Positions 1 through 11,046 of a stretch of DNA of 64,000 nt are shown here, one piece after another. The position numbers and the translations under genes are program-made. Position 1 is the first letter of the stretch. Each line of letters starts with the position of its first letter. The notes below the pieces were generated by a model. It made no database searches, was not told the DNA's origin, and saw nothing but the letters and a program-made list of their open reading frames with translations. The stretch is taken from contig CAJHNH020000808.1 of the NCBI GenBank assembly GCA_905116865.2, positions 93,501 through 157,500 on the forward strand, in the 5' to 3' direction. Origin of the DNA: Candidula unifasciata (lineage: Eukaryota > Mollusca > Gastropoda > Stylommatophora > Geomitridae).

Positions 1-1751
<1,751 letters not shown>

Positions 1752-1756
1752 AAACA

Positions 1757-1894
1757 ACATCGAGACGAACGATGGAAAGTGACCTGAGTGCGGCATCTTT
1801 GACATGGAAAACTGCACTGAAGATTGCACAGGACAGGAAAGCATGGAATGTCCTCTCTGAAGCCTCATGTGCCACTAGGCATAACGAGAACTGA
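1757..1894 (+). pseudogene. Non-LTR retrotransposon ORF2, extreme C-terminus
   Basis: 45 codons stay open to TGA at 1892-1894. The translation includes [19 protein letters not shown] and [10 protein letters not shown]. This is the usual last segment of many LINE reverse-transcriptase proteins, of the type A-x-DR-x-x-W-x-x-L ... CA-x-R-H-x-x-E. A GATGGTGATGATGAA stretch follows the stop, as expected for a LINE 3' tail. The 5' part is missing and abuts the GATA array, so this is a 5'-truncated or array-eroded copy. Confidence 0.7.
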
Positions 1895-1907
1895 TGGTGA
1901 TGATGAA

Positions 1908-1962
1908 AACAATTTAGTGGTTGGTTCAGAAAATTTGTGTAACGGATACGCAACTAACCGTA
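1908..1962 (-). mobile_element. SINE-C 3' fragment
   Basis: Matches the 3' end of SINE-C (better copies at 18350 and 51230): a GGTTGGTTC start and a CGGATACGCAACTAAC segment. Only about 55 bp remain. The segment order relative to full copies is compressed, so it carries an internal deletion and orientation is uncertain. Confidence 0.45.
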
Positions 1963-1964
1963 TT

Positions 1965-2245
1965 TTAAATCTTGTGTTCCCAATGTGAGTTCCGCCAGGG
2001 TCCCATTGTGTGTGTGTGTGTGGGGGGGGGGGGTGGGGGGGGGGGGTAACAGACCCACTGCCCCATAACAAGCGTGTCGCAAGAGTCTATTAATTAAAAG
2101 TTTCCTTTGAGGTAGGGGGTAGAAATGCATCTGACAAAATCTGCAAAATGGACGTGCATGCTAAACTCAAGTTCTGGAAGGAGGCTAAGTCTAGCAGTGG
2201 ACGAAGAAGCAGAACATTCCGCCGGAGTTTACAGTCAGTTAATAC
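1965..2245 (+). mobile_element. SINE-D copy
   Basis: Dispersed repeat shared with 24820, 40245 and, inverted, 23235, 26905 and 51545. Shared landmarks are a GGGTCC(C/T)ATTGTG start, a GCATGTCGTA-type core and the end block (CTAGAAGTGGACGAA, then CCGGAGTTTACAG). A TG/G tract (2002-2047) has expanded inside it. No pol III boxes were recognised, so the SINE label is provisional. Confidence 0.6.
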
Positions 2246-2394
2246 GAAGACAGTATTCTGAAATATATACATAATACTCCACTCCCCCCCCCCCCTATTC
2301 CCCCCCCCCCCCAATGAACTTATTCACTTGATTAGAATATAAACATTTTCCGAGGAAGGGTGGGGTGGAGTGATGGAGAGGAGATTCCTCAGCA

Positions 2395-3175
2395 AGAAAT
2401 TTTATCTAGGAGGGAAGAACTCCAGATGAGGACATCTCTATCTAGAAAGGGAGAGCTCCAGATGAGGACATCTCTATCTAGGAGGGGAGAACTCCATATG
2501 AGGACATCTCTACCTAGGAAGGGAGAACTCCAGATGAGGACATCTCTGTCTAGAAGGGGAAAACTCCAGATGCGGACATCTCTACATAGGAAAGGAGAAC
2601 TCTAAATGATGACATCTATGTCTAGGAAATGAGAATTCCAGATGAGGACATCTCTATCTAAGAAGGGAGAACTCTAGATCAGGACACCTCTATCTAGGAG
2701 GGAAGAACTCCAGATAAGGCCATCTCTATCTAGGAAGGGAGAACTCCAGATGAGGACATCTCTGTCTAGGAAGGGAGAACTCCAGATGAGGACATCTCTA
2801 TCTAGGAAGGGATAATTCAAAATGTGGACATATTTTTCTAGGAGGGGAGAACTCCAGATGAGGACATCACTGTCTAGGAAGGGAGAACTCCAGATGAGGA
2901 CATCTCTATCTAGGAAGGGACAACTCCAGATGAGGGCATCTCTATCTAGATAACGAGAACTCCAAATGAGGACATCTCTACCTAGGAGTGGAGAACTCCA
3001 GATGAGGACATCTATATCTTGGAAGGTAATAAATCCAGATAAGGACATCCCTATCTAGGAAGGGAGAACTCCAGATGAGGACATCTCTGTCTAGGAAGGG
3101 AGAACTCCAGACGAGGACATCTCTATTTAGGATGGGAGAATTCCAAATGAGGATATCTATATCTAGGACAGTGGT
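2395..3175. repeat. 36-bp minisatellite, about 21 copies
   Basis: Unit approximately AGGAAGGGAGAACTCC plus AGATGAGGACATCTCTATCT (36 bp). The period is a multiple of three, so partial frames stay open on both strands (repeating R-G-E-L-Q-M-R-T-S-L-S-R on +, D-R-D-V-L-I-W-S-S-P-F-L on -). Indels break both frames, so this is a tandem repeat and not a gene. Confidence 0.93.
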
Positions 3176-3234
3176 CTCCAACCCGGGGGCCTAGGGAAGT
3201 ACCAGGAAATTGTTTGAAATGATGTTTTAATAAT

Positions 3235-4345
3235 CCGTTATATCAAAATGTGTTTGTTTGTAAATCTATAAAAATAAAAATGTAAATGTTCGTTTGTTAG
3301 TGATAGCTAATCTCTGAAAGTTCTTCGCTGATTGTTTTCAAATTCGACACAACGTTGCATGCTTTGAATACGCGAGTATTTTATATGAGCACAAACTGCA
3401 TAACTCCAACGACAATCACATCGGTTTTTGTTTCGTTGCCACAGTCCCAGCGAATTTTTTTTTTAGGTGAACTTTTACTGTTGACCTCATAAATCTGCAT
3501 TATGCTTTCGTTATGGGGACAAATGGTTGTTGAGAGATTGTATGGAAATGTAAGGATGTTGGTATTCCAAAATAAAATAGTCCGGCGCCCTCAGGACCCG
3601 AATTAACGACGGTTTATTAGTACTTGTTTTAGTTGTCTCCGTGTTCCAGTTCCACACAACAGCAATGATCTGATATTAGAGCGAAATATTATTTAAATGG
3701 TGGAAAGCTTTAATTTTCTGTGACTTCCACAGAATGAAAAACTTCCCCTATCTTATATTTGTATTCTTTTACCTTTATCTGTATTTAAAAAAATTAAAAT
3801 TTTTTTTATTAGCAATAGCTAATCTCCGAAGGTTCTTCACATATTGCTTTTAAATTTTGACACATCGTTGCATTCAAATAAGCGCGTATTTTTACATAAA
3901 ATTATCGCACAAAGCAAGAACGACACTAGCACCAACGGCGATCACGTTGTGTTTTGCTTTCGATGCCGTGATCCCGAAGCAGGCTTTTTTTGGAGGCCAG
4001 CTATGACTGTTGACCTCAGAAATCTGCATGAAGCTGTACGCCGAAAGTTCTTCATTGACTGCTTTAAAATTTGTGACACAAAATTATATTCGAATACGTG
4101 CGTGTTTTTATTTAAGAATGTCATACAAAACAATAACTAAACAGTTCCAGTGACGATCACATCGGTATCTTGGTTTTGTTTTCCGACGATGTGGTTTCTT
4201 TTTCGTTGCAGCGTCCTTGAACTTTGACAGTTGACCTCAGAAATATGCACAAAGATGTATGAGATATAAAATTATTTCGTTATGGGGACCAAACGTTGTT
4301 GAAAGACTGATTGGAAATGTACAGATATAGGAATAAAAACAAGTT
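3235..4345 (+). repeat. Three diverged tandem copies of a ~300-bp repeat
   Basis: The block AGCTAATCTC-TGAAAGTTCTTC-(18-20 nt)-GACACA.CGTTGCAT-x-AA-TACGCG-GTATTTTTA recurs near 3308, 3808 and, more diverged, 4035. Each copy is followed by an ACGATCACATCGG-type segment and a CTGTTGACCTCA-AAATCTGCAT segment. Copies 1 and 3 share the end CGTTATGGGGACAAA-GGTTGTTGA. The small ORF at 3844 lies in the second copy. Family unknown. Confidence 0.65.
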
Positions 4346-4439
4346 GCAATTAAATGTTGTCGGAATAAAAAAGAAGAGTTTTTAAAAGACTGTATGGGAA
4401 TGAACAGATATGGTAATGAAAGATTACTGATTAGTGAGA

Positions 4440-4690
4440 ACTATCATCACAGCATTCGGGACAGATCCAATGGTGCTTTCATCTCTTCCTCGATAGCTCC
4501 ACAAGCGGGAAAACCAATAATGACGCCCATTCTGTGGTGATTAATCACATGACCTTTGCCCTTGGTGCTCCAGACTTCATTCCCATATCCACCACCTTCG
4601 ACACGTTCTTCGCAACATGCACGCCACTCGGCATCACTACTGCCCATGTCGAGGAAGTCACAGTAACCGGTTTGCCCACAAGATTAATAT
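4440..4690 (-). other. Unassigned coding-like segment
   Basis: About 80 codons are open on the minus strand. Residues visible include CCEERVEGGGYGNEVWSTKG and VINHHRMGVIIGFPACGA, ending at a stop near 4447. A second minus-strand frame is also open over part of the segment (VTSSTWAVVMPSGVHVAKNV). I do not recognise either. It lies between old repeats and is probably a transposon remnant. A host exon cannot be excluded. Confidence 0.25.
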
Positions 4691-4743
4691 GCTCATAGTA
4701 GCAGTAGTGGTAGTAGTAACAGAAAAGTTATTGTTGTTATTGT

Positions 4744-4925
4744 AGTTGGCCGCGTGGTTACAACGTCGGACTGTCATGCGGGAGACCCGTGTTCGAACCA
4801 CAGTAAGGTGATGGATTTTTTTACATTGGGGGTACAATTAAACATCCTAACCTGAACAGACCGTGGCAACAACACTAGCCATGCGGCTATTCTGGCACAC
4901 CACCCCCTGTCTAAACCAACCTAGA
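4744..4925 (+). mobile_element. SINE-B copy (tRNA-headed)
   Basis: The tRNA-like head has a B-box-like GTGTTCGAACC near 4790, preceded by CGTGGTTACAACGTCGGACTG. A T-rich linker follows, then the family 3' block ACCGTGGCAACAACACTAGCC. The same order occurs at 32752, 63425 and, inverted, 58130. Confidence 0.75.
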
Positions 4926-4989
4926 CAGGGGGTAATACAAGGAAGTAGTGATTGTTTTAAAAAGTTGTTGTGGTACTGGGGGTGGTGAT

Positions 4990-5090
4990 AGTAATACTGG
5001 TACTTGATGGGTGATGTGGTAAATATTACAATGGCGGCATTTACTAATTACAATCCCTGCTACTCGTTTTAGTCTGGGTAGACACGTATG
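4990..5090 (-). mobile_element. SINE-A fragment
   Basis: A degenerate minus-strand match to the SINE-A middle (GATGGGTGATGTGGT.A, then CGGC.TTTAC and TACTCGTTTTA). Head and tail are not visible. Confidence 0.35.
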
Positions 5091-5510
5091 CCAAGTTTAA
5101 TTTTTTTTCAAAAGTGTCATGAATTTTAAATCCTTTGGACAGGGATAGAGGAGTAGTCGGTAAATTGGGGTTGGGGGGGGGGGGGGGTAATGACAAACAC
5201 TGTTAAACGAGAGAGCTTAAAACATGATTTTACAGTTTTAATTTTTTTATTATTTGTATTTAAATAACGATTCCTAAGCTATTCTATTTTTGGGGGTGGG
5301 GGAAGGGGGTTGGGGGGGGGGGGGGTGTGTGTGGGATGTAAGGAAACAATTATATGTTGCGTGTTCTAGAGTCGGCAAACCAGACTATCTGCGCTGACAA
5401 TGATTGTGGAACTAACCATAATAGACACACGCGCTTTCTATTTTCTTTCTTTTCCAGTTAGCAAAACTGGGCCACAGCAACGCGTGGCCGGGTACAGCTA
5501 ATATGTGGTG

Positions 5511-6181
<671 letters not shown>

Positions 6182-6182
6182 A

Positions 6183-6202
6183 GTGGCGTCGTCGTCAGGA
6201 TT
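6183..6202 (+). promoter_or_regulatory. Putative primer-binding site
   Basis: The sequence right after the 5' LTR contains TGGCGTCGTCGTCAGGATT. A TGG start next to the LTR is the expected form for a tRNA primer-binding site. I cannot assign the tRNA without comparison. Confidence 0.4.
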
Positions 6203-6492
6203 GATGGCTATGATTTGTTTTGTGTCTTGTCTAGTTAGTTCCAATTTATTCTAGCGATTTATAGTTTTAGACTGGTTTTGAATGGCGCCTACGTGTGTGG
6301 CCTCTTTATCGTAGATTTTGCGTATGGTATTTGTCGTTTCTCTAGTTCTCCGACAGTTGTCGAGTTAGTGTACTTTTTTCAGTTATTGGTAGAGAAGGTG
6401 GCTAGTTGTTTTCCTTGTGTAGGTGTGAATCTTGGATTTAGACATAGCTAGCCGACCCAGTGGGGCAGACTCAGTTGAAACTCCTAAGCAGG

Positions 6493-7917
6493 ATGGAGAG
6501 CACTCGTGAGAGCAGTAACGTGCACCATGAATGTAGTTCTCTGACCTCGGTGGTGGAAGGGTCCTGTTTGCCAGACAGACCAGGGTACAGGCATGTCGTT
6601 ATGTTGCCATAGCGCGTAAACATAACGCACTTTGATGGAACAGGAGGCCCCACTGTTACAGATGATTTTGATTGACAAGTGAGAGCCGTGTTTAGAAATG
6701 AACGAACGTGTCTGGTAGACCAGATTGATGTAGTGCTCGATCACGTCACAGAGAGTGTCAGACAAGAGTTAAAGTTACATCAAACAGAGAATGCAAACGA
6801 TATGCGAGATATTATTCAAAACATGTATGGAGAGCATCGAAGCGTCATTGAAATAGCATCTGAGTTTTTTCCCCTACGGCACGATGAGAATGAAACAATC
6901 CGCTGTTTTTCTCATCGTATACATGCGGCATTTGAGGCGATAATTACCGCACAGAAGAAAGAGAACATGGCGCTATTTGATACGTCGATCTTGAGAGATC
7001 GGTTTATCTTACAATTGCGAGATACGATTTGTAGAAAATTAGCTCAAGAGAAAGTTTATCAAGACCCTAGTGTGACTTTTCTATCCATCAGAGATTTCTC
7101 CATCAGATGGGTTCGTGACGATTTGTTCTCTAAGAAAGTGGTTTTGACTAATGAGTCAGCGATGCAGGTGAATGTTGTGAGTTCTTCAGTGTCATCGAAT
7201 GTAAAGGGTGAGTTTAACATTTTAACATCTGAGATAAAGCAACTGAAAAAACATTTAGCTATTTTATCTCAACACGAGAAACGTCGTAAGCGATGTTTTA
7301 TTTGTCAGTCGTCAACCCATTTAATGAATGCCTGTCAGAGAAGAACAACAGTCGGCGAAGTTCGGCACCCTGTTAATGTGCAGAGCCAAGAAGCGGCTAA
7401 CTATAGTCAGAACAGAACTCGCCAAGTGTGGCGTAGGAGTCCACAGGGCCCCGCTCGAGTTGTGCCCCCTGCAGATTTAAACGAACTCTCTTGTGTAGTT
7501 TCTTGTGAGAGTTCCGGTGATGAACAGGACTGCAGACAGAGTGGCGCACCGTCAAAACATATGAGAGGGAGACAGAGGAAGAAAAGTTCACAAGCTCCCA
7601 GTGACGATTCGCCTAACCAAACACAGAACAATGAGAATTCAGTTTCGGTCAATCAGTTGTGCACGATGTTATCTAGCAATGAACAGTCGACTATAGAGAC
7701 CGTTGAAACTGTCAGATACCAGGTCGGGGATAAAGTCAATTTAAAACTCGAACAGGAAGAATGTGATTCAAATGAAGCGTGGTCAGATGAAAATTATGTC
7801 ATTATCCGCGCTCCCACTGATTCGCGACCACAGTATGTATTGACCAGCAGACAGCAGAATAAACTGCGCCTCTTAATAGACGAGGGAGAGTTAAGGAAAT
7901 GTGTTGCGAACTGTTGA
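6493..7917 (+). pseudogene. Gag-like polyprotein, interrupted by two stop codons
   Basis: From ATG at 6493 one frame runs to TGA at 7915-7917, broken only by TAG at 6610-6612 and TGA at 6673-6675. The part downstream of 6679 is open for ~412 codons. The N-terminal ~170 codons of that part look like a helical capsid domain (SVIEIASEFFPLRH, ETIRCFSHRIHAAFEA). A coiled stretch follows (EIKQLKKHLAIL), then a zinc knuckle CFICQSSTHLMNAC, a perfect C-x2-C-x4-H-x4-C near residue 207. A long polar, Ser/Gln-rich linker precedes a C-terminal ~65 residues (VGDKVNLK ... RPQYVLTS ... LLIDEGELRKC) that resemble an integrase C-terminal domain. The first in-frame ATG after the stops is at 6802. Capsid assignment is by layout, the knuckle by direct reading. 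Confidence 0.75.
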
Positions 7918-8143
7918 CCCAATTAGTTGTGGGCAGAAAGATCAGCTGGTCAAGGTGTGGTTTGTGTGATGCTAGGAGTGGTTTCTTTACATTGCGACCT
8001 AAGTTTTGGGTCAGATTATTTGTTATTATTATATCTCGGTATCAGGTTTAACTGTAAGTCTTTTCATATAGGGAGTCTCGTGTGAATTACACTGACCGAC
8101 CGAGGTATGCAATGAAGTTTTTATAACATTGCAGTGACCCATC

Positions 8144-8480
8144 AGTCCATTGTAGGCTCACATAGAGCTGAGGTGTGTCAGATCAGTCCATTGTAGGCTC
8201 ACGCAGAACTGAGGTATGTCCGATCAGTCCATTGTGAGCTCATGCAGAGCTGAGGTATGTCCGATCAGTCCATTGTAAGCTCACGCAGAGCTGAGGTAAT
8301 TGTAGGCTTTCCCGAAGCTGAGGTAAAAGTGTGGAAAGTTCTTTAAATGTCATGCTGTGGTGGCAATGGCAAAAGTCTTTCAAATGCCATGCGGTGGTGA
8401 CAAAGGCAAACGTCTTTTATATGCCATGCGGTGGTGGCAAAGGCAAACTTCTTTGTGTCATGCGGTGGTGGCAAAGCGTT
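8144..8480 (+). repeat. Two short tandem arrays in the LTR element's 3' interior
   Basis: Array 1 (8144-8300) has ~3.7 copies of a 41-bp unit starting AGTCCATTGTAGGCTCAC. Array 2 (about 8349-8480) has ~4 copies of a 38-39-bp unit containing ATGCGGTGGTGGCAAAGG. They sit where pol would be in an autonomous element. Their role is unknown (structured RNA, packaging signal or neutral repeat). Confidence 0.85.
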
Positions 8481-8879
8481 GTGGAAGCAGTCTAATGTAA
8501 GCCCCGCGGCTTAGGTAATAAACAGCTGAGAGAACCTGTCTGAGAATAATTAATGGATGTCAGCGAGAGCAGCCACTCAAGAATCCTGATGTTTGCTGAT
8601 CACGATGTATTGGATTACTTTTGCATTTTTATGTTTTTTTTTTTTTTTGTTTTTTTTTTAATGCAGATTTGCTTGTTGTGTGTCATTGATGATTGTGTAC
8701 ATGTTAAAGATGCTGCAAGTAGCTGGAGATTATGTTATATCATGAGAATAATTTTGTTTCTGTTGACAATGCACAGTAACCTAGTGAAACGAAGAACAGG
8801 AGTTAAGGAAGAATTGGTAAATAATAATTTTTATGTATTGTGTAGTTGTCGGGACGCCAACTGATTTGATGAAGAGACT
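8481..8879 (+). other. LTR element 3' untranslated interior
   Basis: No domain recognised. The 103-codon frame at 8553 is hydrophobic and T-rich and probably spurious. The purine-rich GATGAAGAGA (8868-8877) immediately before the 3' LTR could serve as the polypurine tract. Confidence 0.5.
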
Positions 8880-9405
8880 TGAAACAGACGCTGGACGACT
8901 GTTATATAAATTGAATTAGGCTTATTTAAGCGAGCTAAAAACCTGGCCAACTTGGGGTCAGGAAGTCATAAAACAGACGGGAGTGGTCAGTTTCGCTCTC
9001 TTAGGCCTCTGGTGTTCTGACGAGTAACATGTAGTTCTGATTTTTCCGTTGCGTTCAATGGTTTAGCGCAACGTTGGTTGAGGTGTGTAGGCAGGGAGAT
9101 AGGTTCCATCTGTTGTAGGGTATTTTCGAACACATTGTGAATTTTAGTGCATTATCATTTGTGAAGACTTTAGATTATGTTCAGTGAAATAAATAGATGT
9201 TGGAATTGATAATTATAGTTCCAGTTGCTTTGCTTCAGATTAGGGCTTGTGGTTAGTGTGCGTAGTTTATTTGTTTGTTGCCTGGCTGATTAGATTTTAC
9301 ATAGAAGATCTCATGTCTGGACTAGAATATTTATGTTTCTAGTCCCCACCTAACGAACTATTTTCCTTTATTTTATCTTGGTACTCACGGCTTCTCCGTT
9401 CTAGT

Positions 9406-9408
<3 letters not shown>
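8880..9408 (+). repeat. 3' LTR
   Basis: Direct repeat of 5652-6181 with TG...CA ends. It ends CGTTCTAGTACA and is followed at once by CACATATATA, the resumed target microsatellite. Confidence 0.9.

Positions 9409-9410
<2 letters not shown>

Positions 9411-9484
<74 letters not shown>
9411..9484. repeat. (TA)n microsatellite
   Basis: Pure TA array between the LTR element and the mariner element. TA is also the mariner target dinucleotide. Confidence 0.95.
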
Positions 9485-9486
<2 letters not shown>

Positions 9487-9656
9487 AGGTCCGACAATTA
9501 AGTAATCAGACTGATTTGATTATGGCCAAGACAAAAAAAGCCATCTGTGAAGCAAAGCATGGAATTCAAAGAGGCAACCTTCATCTATGATCTGGCAACC
9601 TTTCATCTCCGCCTGACAGCAAACAAGCATTTTGTTGACCTAGTCGGATGTGCATT

Positions 9657-10205
9657 AGCTCCAGATGTGCCAAAGCTATTCAAGTAATGGGTCAACTATC
9701 TCCCCTGTTGACACACAAGCAGATACCTCGGAGTACAAAAGTGAATTTAATCAGAACTATTTTTTGGCCAATACTATGCTATCAATGTCAAACGTGGACA
9801 CTCACATCCTCCAATGAACGTAAAATTGTGACAACAGAGATGAAATGCCTTAGAAGAGCTGCAGGAGTTTCAATGAAAGACAGAATACGAAATCATGAAA
9901 TCAGACGAATGCTAGGAATAAAGCCAATCTTACAGGTCATCAAAGAACAACAAATAAAGTGGTTTGGACACCTAACAAGAATGCCCTGGTACTATCCGTC
10001 GCAGCGAGCCACACTAAAACGTTACAACGGGTATAGAGGGAGTGAAAGACCTCGGAAAATATGGAGTGATAGCATTAAGAACAGCCTTACAGAAATGAAC
10101 ATCAGTCTTAATAGTGCTCTTGATAGAGCTCATCAACGAACATTACATCTCCCCCCGACACTTCGATGAGGTAGAAGGTGGAAGAGAAGAAAAAGAAGAA
10201 GAAGA
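9657..10205 (+). pseudogene. LINE ORF2 C-terminal fragment nested in mariner
   Basis: The frame from 9648 encodes the post-RT region of a non-LTR retrotransposon: KCLRRAAGVSMKDR, IKWFGHLTRMP, and RATLKRYNGYRGSERPRKIW. It ends near 10167 and is followed by a GAAGAAG-rich tail. It is flanked by an imperfect TSD, AGTCGGATGTGCATT at 9642-9656 and AGTCAGAGGTGCATT at 10206-10220 (13/15 identical). Related copies lie inverted at 43240-43772 and 50495-51000. It is a 5'-truncated insertion. Confidence 0.85.
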
Positions 10206-10220
10206 AGTCAGAGGTGCATT

Positions 10221-10585
10221 GTTACGTAATCAGCATTGAGCAAAAAGCCAATATTAAATTCTGTTTAAATCAGAGAACTGATACAAGAAGATCACTTTTG
10301 ACTGCGAGGATGATGGTAGATGAATTTGGTGTTAATAAAGAGGTCATTCGTAAAATTTAAGTGCAAGATTTAGGCAAGAAAAAAGTTGCTTGCTGGTTTG
10401 TACCTTCTTCATGACAATGCACCGGCCTACCGTGCAGTAGTTGTACGAGAATTTTTGGCCCCAAAATGTGTATGTGTTCTCAGCCATGCACCCTATTTCT
10501 CAGATTTGTCTCCCTGTGATTATTTTCTATTCGCAAAATTTAAGCTACCATTGAAAGGACGATTCTTTGACGATATTGATGACAT
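10221..10585 (+). pseudogene. mariner transposase, broken
   Basis: The N-terminal part (SIEQKANIKFCLNQ) is joined by deletion to a second helix-turn-helix region (RRSLLTARMMVDEFGVNKEV). After a stop near 10358, a further deletion leads into the catalytic block LLHDNAPAYRAVVVREFLAP ... SDLSPCDYFLF. The HDN and PCD aspartates are 34 residues apart, the D34D spacing of mariner. The first catalytic Asp region is missing, so the enzyme cannot be active. The last frame stops at 10587-10589. Confidence 0.85.
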
Positions 10586-10794
10586 TTAAAGAGCCGTAAC
10601 ATCGACTTCAAGGGCCATAACAACAGAAGAACTACAGATGTAGTTCCATTGTTGTTAGATCGTGCCACTCGCTGTACCAATGCACAAAGGGCTTACTTTG
10701 AATATAACACATGTTATATCTTCAACTGTTGATGATTTTAATTTTTATGGAATTAGTCTCATTACTTTATTGTCGGACCTCATATAAATATATA

Positions 10795-10795
10795 C

Positions 10796-10872
<77 letters not shown>
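10795..10872. repeat. (TA)n(CA)n microsatellite
   Basis: A TA array followed by a short CA run, immediately 3' of the mariner element. Confidence 0.95.
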
Positions 10873-10924
10873 AGCGTATGTTAGCGACGATTATATTGAA
10901 TAAGGGGCTGCCAATAAACAGAAG

Positions 10925-11046
10925 TGTTGAAGCCCCACCATGGCTTTTTTCAGGGGCCGCAGTATAGGCAGGCCATAAATGTAGCCATGTATCTGAACGC
11001 GGTTTCTGGGACCTCCCCACGGTGATCCTCATCCACATGGTGGCAC
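10925..11046 (+). mobile_element. HP-SINE, 3'-truncated, fused to RTE-like LINE
   Basis: Contains GAAGCCCCACCATGGC, GGCCATAAAT and the conserved CTGAACGCGGTTTCTGGGACC and CATCCACATGGTGGCAC segments. It ends abruptly at GGTGGCAC where LINE coding sequence begins (CTTGGAATGTC, 11047). The usual downstream TTTGTGTCATCGGG and GTCA tail are absent, so the two elements are joined, not merely adjacent. Confidence 0.75.

Larger units (their letters stand above)
9485..10782 (+). mobile_element. mariner-like element, internally deleted, with nested LINE
   Basis: Terminal inverted repeats are visible. The left one starts AGGTCCGACAATTAAGTAAT (9487). The reverse complement of 10751-10780 starts AGGTCCGACAATAAAGTAAT. 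The arms match at 27 of 30 positions. TA-rich DNA flanks both ends, as expected for TA-targeting Tc1/mariner elements. Without the inserted LINE (9657-10205) the element is ~0.75 kb against a usual ~1.3 kb, so it is a deletion derivative. Confidence 0.85.

Noticed and set aside
8553..8864. 103-codon frame in the LTR element as an envelope-like protein
   Set aside because: Short, T-tract-driven hydrophobicity, no signal peptide followed by ectodomain, and no similarity recognised.
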